From: Ambrosia x helenae
Taxonomy: Eukaryota > Streptophyta > Magnoliopsida > Asterales > Asteraceae
Assembly (NCBI GenBank): GCA_030844895.1
Contig: CM061223.1
Span: 105,259,186-105,323,185, forward strand
Direction: 5' to 3'
Length of the DNA stretch: 64,000 bases
The notes under the pieces are model-generated. The model had not been told where the DNA came from, made no database searches, and worked only from the letters and a program-made list of their open reading frames with translations. Below, piece by piece: positions 55,460 to 64,000 of this stretch (its first letter is position 1; the number at the start of each line of letters is the position of its first letter). The position numbers and the translations under genes were made by a program.

Positions 55460-55715
55460 TGACGGTTTAACTGTTGGGTTAATTAATTTTAATGATTCTA
55501 ATTTTATCTATTGGCCAAGATTAATTCTAATTAAAGAAATGTAAAGACAATCCTTACTTTGAATGCATTTTTCTTCAATGATCCCATACTAATTAATGTT
55601 AACCCAGCTAGTTTTTCCAATGATGTGGTATGCTAAAGGGCAAAAGTTTTCATATTTTAATGGCTTCAGATGTTTATGTGGTAAAAACTTTATTTTTGAT
55701 AACGTGACATGCTTA
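55460..55715. other. No gene; possible small palindromic repeat
   Basis: TTGGGTTAATTAATTTTAAT at the left and TAATTAATGTTAACCCA at the right are loosely inverted around 55474-55605. Confidence 0.35.
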
Positions 55716-56323
55716 GACTATCCGTTGTGGGTAGAGGTGAGTGGAGGATTTATCGAATAATATTTTGCCATGTAGGCGTCGATGTGGCACTGGCTCGCGA
55801 CCGTGAGCGACTATTTTTTTTTTACCAAATTAATAAATATAAATATTACTTTTTATAATATTTTGGTAAAACATAAACAAATTCTCTTTGTTTTACTTTA
55901 TAATACTTTGTTTTACATTTGTGATTTGAAAACGTACATGAAAAAAAAAACTGTAACAAAGGGCTATCTTGTAATTTCAGACCAAGGACAAAAGTGTAAC
56001 TTTCATCGCTATTCGGTAGAAATATTTTAGTATTTTAAGGAAAAAAAATAAACAACTTCATCATCTTCATTTCTATACCTGCAACCTCAACCTACTTCAT
56101 CATCTTCATTAACCTGCAACTTACTTCATCATCTTGGTATTATAATATTTTGGAAATAATAGAAAAATTAGAAACACACAAATAATTCCCCGCTACCACA
56201 CGCGAGTGTGGTAGCTTGGGCTCGCTCGCGGGACCTTTCGAGTGGGGGTGTTGTGGTACCGGCGATCCATGTGGCTGGCGAGCTCGTTCGCACAGATCTG
56301 GTCGCGCACCACAACGGACAGCC
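55716..56323. mobile_element. Non-autonomous PIF/Harbinger element
   Basis: The ends GACTATCCGTTGTGGG and CACAACGGACAGCC are inverted, with TTA on both sides (55713-55715, 56324-56326). The right third shares CCGCTACCACACGCGAGTGT with the element at 58032-59930. No complete ORF. Confidence 0.8.
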
Positions 56324-56326
56324 TTA

Positions 56327-56837
56327 TATGACGAAACAACTTTATGTTTTTACTTTATGTTTTTACTTTATGTTTTTGTTGGCCTGGCATGCTTATGCGG
56401 CAAAAAAAATATCTTTTGTTGATGTGGCATCTTGTTTTAAATAAATTTGTTTTATTTATTTGTTAATAACAATTATTAATGAAGTAGAAGCGTGTACAAA
56501 CTACATGTCTGTTTTATCCCGCAGGAGTCCAAATACTTTTGTAAAAGTAACTAATTCAGGGGGCTTAGTGTCTATACCTTGATAAAAACCGAAGACCCGC
56601 TTAATGAAAACGACAAATGTCACGCTAGATGATGAGATCACGGAAATCACTAACACTCGAGAACACATGAGTGAGTGGCGGCCAGCAGAGGCATGCGACA
56701 GGGCATGTGTTAGGCGGCGTGGAGTGGCGGTCGGAGGTGGGATCTCCATGGGTTGCGTACACAATCGGAAAACGGGGGCAATGGTTTAGGTTGTGTGGGA
56801 TTAGGGTTTGGGTTTCCCTAAACACCTTTATTTATAA
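56327..56837. other. No gene; intergenic
   Basis: Overlapping small ORFs (56501-56825) show no conserved domain. Confidence 0.4.
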
Positions 56838-57366
56838 CTAGATTATACCCGGGAACCTCCCGGGGTTGAAAAATCTAATATGACATATTAATCTAACATA
56901 TAAAATAGAATGATGCGCTTTACAGTTACATGCAGAAAAGCTTCGAGTAACACCTAACCTAAAACAATTAAAAATGTATATCCAATGTTAATGCCTAACC
57001 TTAAACAATGTATAACTCTAATATTAATATCTAACCTAAAACAATGTATAACTCCAATGCTAACGTATGTTGAAAATATACTTCATATTTACCGAAACAT
57101 AATTAGTGACTTGCCTATACATGATTAATGATTTACCTGAACACTTTATGTTTTTTTCCTATATGAACAGAATCCTACAAAAAATAGTCGTTTTTTTCTC
57201 CGTTTTTTATATAACACTATGGTACTCGTTGGAAAGATAATAAAACGCTCGTTAATATGACGTAATTTTTAATGCCACATGGGATGACACATGGCACACT
57301 CAAAGAAGAGAATATCTCTTTGAATGCCATGTCATTAAAATTACTTTGGTTTATTATATGTATAGA
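56838..57366 (-). mobile_element. Short Helitron with both termini
   Basis: On the minus strand it starts TCTATACATATAATAAACC after an A and ends with the hairpin CCCGGGA-GGT-TCCCGGG, then TATAATCTAG followed by T (56837). At 529 bp it is non-autonomous. Its middle shares GCGTTTTATTATCTTTCC and flanks with 7500-8379. Confidence 0.85.
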
Positions 57367-57483
57367 TATAGATAATGGTATTTACAAACCACACATCTTC
57401 TTAATTTTCACCACCTCCTTGTATTTAACATTTAATTACTACACTAACCTAGTTTTATTGTAATAAACATAAATACTAGTTGT

Positions 57484-57651
57484 CAGTGACGGATCTAGAC
57501 CAAGATTTCAGGGGTAACGTTACACAATTTTCACGGGTAATGTAATATAAAACACGTAAAAATTTTTTAAAAATACACTAAAAATATACTACGCCAAAAA
57601 AGTTGAAGGGTAACGGACGTTACCCCTGCTCCTTCTCTAGATCCGTCCCTG
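57484..57651. mobile_element. hAT-type MITE with perfect 8 bp target duplication
   Basis: The ends CAGTGACGGATCTAGA and TCTAGATCCGTCCCTG are inverted (one mismatch). Flanks CTAGTTGT are identical at 57476-57483 and 57652-57659. It is 168 bp long. Confidence 0.88.
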
Positions 57652-57659
57652 CTAGTTGT

Positions 57660-58031
57660 ATTTAATTATTTCTTAGATAATTAAATCACCAAACCTTCTT
57701 ATCCCGCTAACTATTTCACTTAATCTATATATGTGGGTTGGGATAAATGGTGTAACTTTGAGTTTGTATAAGCGGTTTTCGGGTTCTCTGTTCTTACTTT
57801 AGGAATGGAGTAGTCCGTGTTTTTTTTAATGAAGTTCAAGTTTCAGAAAAAAAAAAATATTTCAGTAAATAATTAATCCGTAACTATTTCTTAAATAATT
57901 GATCTATTAAATATAATATCTATCATAGATACGTCGGTTCAAAGTTAGTACTCACTTTAATCATTTTCTAATTGAAATTAAATGAAACTAGTAAATGAAT
58001 TTTAAGATTATTAAAATACAAATAACCCTTA
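57660..58031. other. No gene; intergenic
   Basis: AT-rich; nothing recognised. Confidence 0.4.
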
Positions 58032-59930
58032 GACTATCCTTTATAGCTAGAGGTGACCACAACCTTTATCTTCTCATATTGCGTCATGTCAGCGCCCAGT
58101 TGGCAAGGTGATAAAGCTTCTGCTCACTCACCTGATGTTGTTGTGGCTAGAGGTGAGCAGCAACTTTATCCAGTTTATTTTTATTTTTTTATCATTTCTA
58201 AATTTGTCAAAATTATTAAAACAAAAATAAAGTTAACTAAAAAATTAGATTAATGTTTACAATACACTATTAAAAAATTAAAAACTAAAAACTAATCTAA
58301 TACAAGATCATCGGGACGTCTACCCCATAAATACTCGACTAATTCATGGCGAAGGTTTCCGTGTATCTCACGGTTCTTGAGATTCCTTATGTTGTCGAGT
58401 CTTTGGTTATTATCGATTGTCGATTCGCCACTTGGGATACCACCTTGGTAATTTTGACATATCGCCAAGCCTCGATCCTCCAATATCATGTTATGTAGAA
58501 TAATACAAGTATAGCCGACATCCATGATCCTCTCTCGTGTCCAAAACCTTATTGGGTTCGCAATCAATGCAAATCTTTTTTTAAGAACGCCAAACGCTCT
58601 TTCAATATCTTTTCTTGCCAACTCTTGTTTCTTTGTAAAGTACTTGCGTTTGTCTTCAAGTTGTGACGAGAAAACTTGAACAAGTGTCACCCATTCGTTG
58701 TAAATACCATCAACCAAATAGCAGCCGTACTTGAAATTTACATTGTTAGCGTAAAACGATTGGGGCGGCTCAACCCCGTCGATAATGTTATCGAATATAG
58801 GTGATTGGTCGATAACATTTAGGTCGTTATTTGACCCGGCAACTCCGAAAAAAGCATGCCAAACCCAAAGATCATGCGAGGCCACCACTTCAAGTATGAT
58901 ACTCAGTCCAGAATGATCACCCCGATGAAACTGACCTCACCAGGCCGTAGGACACATAGCCCAACCAACATGCGTACAATCTAGACTACCAAGCATGTCA
59001 GGAAACCCATGTTTTTCACCATGAACCTCGTATATGCTTTGGATATCATACATGGTTGGTTTACGCAAATACCGTCGTGAGCAAATAGATACGATCCCTA
59101 CGCAAATATATATATATATACACACACACACATATTTTAAAACGACATTTGATAATAAAAGTGTAAAAAATATGTGAGTAAACTATGTATAGAGATATAC
59201 CTTGACAAAAATAATGAAGAGAGTCACGCGCAATTTTTTCGGACATCGCAATATACTCGTCCATTGCGTCCGATGCAAGCCCGTAGGCTAGCTACCGAAT
59301 AGCGGCCGTACATTTTTGTACGGAGGTGAATTCTAGTAGGCCCCTCGCGTCTTCTCTTTGTTGGAAAAAAGGATAACGCTCCAACAAATCATTTGATAGG
59401 CGCATGAATAATTGTCTACTCATTCGAAAGCGTCGCCTAAAATGATTTTCAGTATACACGGGATCCGGGCTGAAGTAGTGTCGGTATCGTTTGCTCCCTC
59501 TCTATCACAGTCAAGCGCCGGTTGTCTCGTTAGCACCGGAGTCCTTCGTCTTCGAGACCGGGCTATCAGGTATCCAACGGTTATCCTATCCACTACTATA
59601 AACAACTCGTCTTCTTCGGACAAGTCGGACGAAGAAAAATCATTCCATTGCAAAGCCATTTTGTAGTGAGTGATAGAAAATTTTTTATGGTTTGTTTGGT
59701 GTGAGGATTGCAAATATTTTGATTGCCAAAAAATAGGCAGCCGGCCACCAACGGTCGTCAGCCAACGGTCATATCGACAAGCCAAGGGTCATATTTGACC
59801 CGCTACCACACGCGAGTGTGGTAGCTTTGGCTAGCTCGCGAGACCGATAAAGAAAGGGTGTTATGGTGCTAGCTATCCACGTGTACCAATTTGTGACTCG
59901 CGGCTGGTCGATCACGGGCCACGGATAGTC
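58032..59930 (-). mobile_element. PIF/Harbinger transposon with decayed transposase
   Basis: The ends GACTATCCTTTATAG and CCACGGATAGTC are loosely inverted, with TTA on both sides (58029-58031, 59931-59933). It is 1.9 kb, and shares its right end with 55716-56323. The DDE gene is on the minus strand. Confidence 0.85.
58292..59659 (-). pseudogene. Harbinger DDE transposase, frameshifted
   Basis: It starts at an ATG at 59657-59659 (MALQWNDFSSSDLSEEDEL). A later block has FRRRFRMSRQLFMRL and GLASDAMDEYIAMSEKIARD, then a probable intron (about 59075-59200, GTATATCTC...TTGCGTAG). The catalytic part has three acidic positions expected of DDE_Tnp_4: LDCTH, GSNNDLNV and KDIERAFGVLKKRF. Defects: a frameshift between the N-terminal and second blocks (near 59480-59500), a TAG in place of a codon after KCTAAIR (about 59293), and a stop after MCPTAW (near 58937). 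It cannot give a functional protein as read. Confidence 0.82.
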
Positions 59931-59933
59931 TTA

Positions 59934-60434
59934 TTGTTTCATAGACAATATTAGTTTTCTATTATTTTAGACAGTAAAAATAAAATAAAAAATAATCCAT
60001 AACTTTTAACTAAAAAAATATGATGCGATACCTTAATCCGGAATTATAAATTATCAATGTTTTCCCTCAAATATCTTTCATTTTTTTTTTCAACATAATG
60101 ATGATAATTTCAACATAACACTAGACATTAATAAAAATAATCAAGTATAGATCTAAAAAATTAATATGATCAACTAAAATAGATTGGGCTAAGAAATGCC
60201 TCTGCCCAGTACAAGGCTACAAGCCAAGCCAATGCAAACCAATCCAGTCCAACCCAAAACAAAATTTCCAAACTAAACAAGCCTAACTTGAAATATGAAC
60301 GTGAAACAATTATGAACTTAGTTATTACAACACTTCTAACTTGAAATATGAACGTGAAACAATTATGAACTTAGTTATTACAACACTAGGCACAACTAAC
60401 TCTCAAACCTATTATCTCTATCTCTGTTACCTTA
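59934..60434. other. No gene; intergenic
   Basis: Apart from the 53 bp duplication listed separately, nothing is recognised here. Confidence 0.4.
60283..60388 (+). repeat. Perfect 53 bp tandem duplication
   Basis: The unit starting CTAACTTGAAATATGAACGT occurs twice, at 60283-60335 and 60336-60388, with no differences that I can see. That implies a very recent duplication. Confidence 0.9.
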
Positions 60435-61398
60435 CTAGTAGGAATGCCCGCGCATTACCGCGGGTGTCCCGATTGATATCAGATTCACTTATGATGCCTA
60501 TTGTGAATCACAACACATTCCGTATTCCCAAGTAAATATGTGGCTTCATTTATACACTTTTAGAAGTCTAATTATACTCTTGCTATTAAAATCATTTTCA
60601 CTTATTCATCATTGAGTAATATTAGTTAAGCAAACATCATATGACAAAAGCAAGGTTAGATTTTTTTGAGAAACGTACTTAATCTTAGTTTTCTTCGAAT
60701 TTAGTTCTTCATATTCTAAAGAGCTCATGCTACAAGCTAATCACTCATGATATAACGGTGACAGTTACATGGGTCCTCAGCGTGTTCCCATTTAATCTAT
60801 TTTCACAAACTTAAGTCAGAAACAATTATTTTACTTGCAAATGACTTGTTTATGAAAAATGGCAGACACATAGTACAACTAAGCCTGGCAAAACAATGAA
60901 ATGGTAGGTGTCAACAAAGATTATTCAAAATAGTAACACTTTAGTTTGGGTCGAAATGGATTCAGGTTGAAACATGCCCTCTTAGATTTTATTTTTATCA
61001 AAATTGGTTCATCAGTTCTGTTGGTTGTGATGACATATTGGTGGAAGTGGGCGAGGTTGGCTCATTTAGAACCTTTGTAAATCAAAAAATTTCCAAGCAG
61101 TGACTTTGTTTTAAGTTTATATATTTTTTGTAGATCCATATGAAAAGCAAGTCATAATGGGTCATGGTTAAAAACATCAGAGTAAAACCAGACTTAAGAA
61201 TAATAGGTCAAATGAAAAGAAAGTCCCAAAAATCTATTTAAACTTGCAATGGTAACAATATCTAGAATAAAAAATATAGGACAATAAAAAAACACAGTGT
61301 AGATTTTTTTCTTACCATAAAAATAAATAGAAATAAACATATATTTCTACTACAGTACAAACACAAGTCCATCACTATACTACATTATTTAATTCATA
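60435..61398 (-). mobile_element. Helitron 3' end on the minus strand, extent uncertain
   Basis: Read on the minus strand, a hairpin CCCGCG-GTAATG-CGCGGG is followed by CATTCCTACTAG and T, a Helitron terminus (CTAG at 60435-60438). The 5' TC end is not located; the next element begins at 61399. No coding sequence is seen. Confidence 0.5.
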
Positions 61399-61689
61399 CT
61401 AGGTTAGAGCCCCGCGTGTACACGCGGTACATATCCATGTCAAATGAAAAAAATTCTATAAAGATTGTAGTATGCAAATTTATTTATTGAAAATTACGTA
61501 ATACAATTCGTGTGAATTTTGGTTGATTGTATATTATCATAAAAATGAAGATTAAAAACAAATAATGAAATGAATAAACATATATTTATTGTACCGATAT
61601 ACAAATGAAGATTAAATTCAAAATAAATAAATGTAGTTTAACAAATCATACAACCCAAAAATTATAAAAAAAAAAATTAAACAATTTAT

Positions 61690-62190
61690 GCAAAATATGA
61701 TCGCATACTTATTCACAAACTTCAAAATATTTTTTATAGACAACATTTGCTATTTATTATTAACGCTGTCATCTTTGCCCAATATTAGTATCTTCAGGCC
61801 ATCTCTACTTTTGTCACTTGGCAGCGACATAAAACTACCCATGTGTAAAAACAGGATCTTTCAAATACAGACCTACCCTAAATAGGGTTTGTCCTTGACT
61901 CTTATTTATTGTCATTGCGAAACATAAAGTAAGAGGGAATTGTCTTATGTTAAATTTGAAAGGAATCTTCTTATCAGATGGGGACAGCCTAATTCTTTGG
62001 AAAAAAGTTCGCATTCCAATGTTACTCCCTGAATTATTTTAGCTTCTATAACACTATTTGACATGGCAAGACGATTTGAAACTTGTGGCTTTGAAAAGAA
62101 TTTATGTCCACTTATAGGATCCCTGAACCATTTGAATAACAAAACAGTGAAATTTGTCAAAAACAACTCTGGTGAGGAAAAGAAAGACAT
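61690..62190 (-). pseudogene. Helitron PIF1-like helicase, C-terminal remnant
   Basis: On the minus strand (about 61990 down to 61690) I read SPSDKKIPFKFNIRQFPLTL, CFAMTINKSQGQTL and VGLYLKDPVFTHG, then stops before ANVVYKKYFE. This is the conserved C-terminal block of plant Helitron helicases. Stops follow FTHG and recur, and upstream (about 62000-62170) VIEAKII appears in a different frame. Not functional. Confidence 0.75.
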
Positions 62191-62459
62191 TTGGCATTAT
62201 AATTGTATTATCATCATCAAGAATTTAAGGTAAATATATCCAGAAGACCCTAAACTGTTTTGACGGTTTGACTCATAACCAATGACCTAAAAATCAAGCT
62301 AAAACCACGGTGAAAATCAATACTAAATGAGATTAAAAATGTTAATAAGTAACCTCAAAAAATGTAATCAATAATTCAAATCAATTAAATTGGGTCAATA
62401 ATATTAAAAATAATAGAAAAATTAAATTGGGTCAGTAATATTAAAAATAAATTTGTAAA

Positions 62460-63450
62460 AATAGTAATATAAATAAATGAGATTAAAAATGTTAATAAGT
62501 AACCTCAAAATTGTAATCAATAATTCAAAACAATTACTTTAAAAACATCCGCATTTGAAATTAACTTACCAATTATCGACAAATTATTATTGACATCTTA
62601 AAATTAGCATATTACTATTAAAATGATTTTGATGATTATGTTTTAATGAAAACTGATTACAGAAAGTCATAATATAAAAAATTAATTTCGGTCAATAATA
62701 TTAAACATAAATTCATAAAATTAATAATATATAAATGAGATTAAATTTTTTTACTAAATAACATTAAATTCTTGCAATTATTATTAATGTCAATAAATAA
62801 CATTAAAACTCTTAATAAATAACATTAAAAATGAATAAATCTTTTTAATTGCAATCAAGACCAATCAGAATTCGTAAAAATAGTAATATAAATAAATGAG
62901 TTTAAAAATCTTAATAAATAACTTTAAAATCGTAATCAATAATTCAAATCAGTTACATAAAAACATCCGCGTTTCAAATTGACTTACCAATTATCGACAA
63001 ATTATTATAGACATCTTAAAATTAGCATATTACTATTGAAATGATTTTGATGATTATCTTTTAATAAGAATTGATTAAACGAAAGTCATAATATAAAAAA
63101 TTAAATTTGGTCAATAATTTTAAACATAAATTCGTAAAATTAGAAATATACATAAATGAGATTAATTTTTTTTTACTAAATAACATTAAATTCGGTCAAC
63201 TATTATTAATGTCAATAAATAACATTAAAACTCTTAATAAATAACATTAAAAATGAATAAATATTATTAATTGCAATGGAGACCAATCAGAATTCGTAAA
63301 AATAGTAATATAAATAAATGAGATTAAAAATATTAATAAATAACCTTAAAATCGTAATCAGTAATTCAAATCAATTATGTTAAAAACATTCGCATTTCAA
63401 ATTGAATAAATCTTATTAATTGCAATGAACACCAATCAGAATTCGTAAAA
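62460..63450 (+). repeat. ~420 bp tandem repeat, about 2.3 copies
   Basis: Units start with TAGTAATATAAATAAATGAG at 62462, 62881 and 63303. Each contains TTACCAATTATCGACAAATT and CAATCAGAATTCGTAAAAAT. The third is internally deleted. It is extremely AT-rich. Confidence 0.85.
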
Positions 63451-64000
63451 ATATGAGATTAAATAACTATTGAAGTTAATGGTTGTGAAAATTTGGGTAA
63501 AGATTGGTTTATCAATCAATCAGTCAATCAATCTTCGCTACATTTAGAAATCTAATTTACTCTATAAATTGATGACCAATTATGCCATAATTGTGTAAAA
63601 TTCATTCAATTTTAGAAATCTAATTTCAAAACACAAAACCTTCTTTCGCAAGTTACACTCTATACTTAGTTAAGTATCAATTCATAACAATTAGATAACT
63701 ACACATTCATAACATACTTTTTTAGAATAAAAGATTTGTATAATAAGTGTTAAAATTAAAAAAAAAACTTTAGTTGTTAATCGATTCTTAAAATTTGTAT
63801 ACATAGATATATGTTTAAAATGGTTGTCTAGAATATTCATTGAGTTAATATTTCTACTCCTAATCGATTCTATATTTTGAATAATATACACCTGAATGTT
63901 TTATTGTATTTAAATTATGGATTAAATTGATTCATAATGAATCATTAATACAAAAAAAATGGTAAAATTGATTCATAATCAATCATACATAAATTCGATA
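63451..64000. other. No gene; AT-rich sequence to the window edge
   Basis: A short (AATC)n-like run (ATCAATCAATCAGTCAATCAA) is near 63512. Nothing else is recognised. Confidence 0.4.

Larger units (their letters stand above)
61399..64000 (-). mobile_element. Helitron with helicase remnant, 5' end not seen
   Basis: Minus-strand 3' end: the palindrome CCGCGTGTACACGCGG, then GGCTCTAACCTAG followed by T (CTAG at 61399-61402). A PIF1 helicase fragment on the same strand is at 61690-62190. A tandem repeat lies further in at 62460-63450. The end point at 64000 is only the window edge; the element may stop earlier. Confidence 0.5.

Noticed and set aside
56501..56825. Overlapping minus-strand ORFs of 66 and 87 codons
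   Set aside because: No family resemblance, no splice or promoter context, and they lie between two transposons.

Overview
This is nuclear DNA from a flowering plant. It is AT-rich and repeat-dense, with four intron-bearing host genes separated by nested transposable elements. I infer a eudicot, most likely Asteraceae, from the repeat style and protein sequences; I could not check this.

Host genes, all identified from their translated exons: (1) a CRCK2-type calmodulin-binding receptor-like cytoplasmic kinase at 10060-12507 (+, 6 exons); (2) a TMEM8/PGAP6-like (DUF3522, CREST-type) membrane protein at 12815-19758 (-, 14 exons), convergent with the kinase; (3) the zinc metalloprotease STE24 (CAAX prenyl protease 1) at 29706-35658 (+, 14 exons); (4) a CBE1-type eIF4E-binding protein with a canonical YxxxxLL motif at 42632-50581 (+, 10 exons). 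From memory, the Arabidopsis counterparts of the kinase, STE24 and CBE1 all lie at the top of chromosome 4, with STE24 and CBE1 close together, so the window appears to keep an ancestral gene order stretched by transposons. Splice sites are canonical throughout. However, three of the four genes carry single-base frameshifts, mostly at short homopolymers, which looks more like unpolished assembly than real gene loss.

Repeat layout: 0-2.8 kb is the 3' end and 2.1 kb LTR of a Tekay-like Ty3/gypsy element, inserted into the antisense extra ORF of a Tat-lineage element whose 3' LTR follows to about 4.87 kb. 5-9.7 kb holds a SINE-like repeat, a 230 bp direct repeat, a palindrome, a MITE, a Helitron end and a CCA-rich cassette. 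20.6-22.6 kb is a decayed ZMYM1-like hAT element whose ends are GGT-rich. 25.4-29.5 kb is a hAT transposon with both TIRs, an 8 bp target-site duplication and a transposase frame broken by only one stop codon; a poly(A)-tailed retroelement is nested in it. 37-41.8 kb has a Helitron, two PIF/Harbinger elements, an LTR fragment and a second copy of the retroelement. 52-64 kb has Helitrons (one with a PIF1 helicase remnant), a third copy of the retroelement, two more Harbinger elements, a SINE and small hAT MITEs.

The genes do not form an operon or pathway. STE24 (prenyl-protein processing in the ER) and CBE1 (cap-complex binding) are tandem neighbours, and their introns share two MITE families. 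I found no rRNA, tRNA or CRISPR locus. No wholly new system stands out. The strongest leads are the near-intact hAT with dense AACCGG subterminal motifs, the retroelement 3' domain with an endonuclease-like signature, and the Tekay-into-Tat antisense ORF nest.
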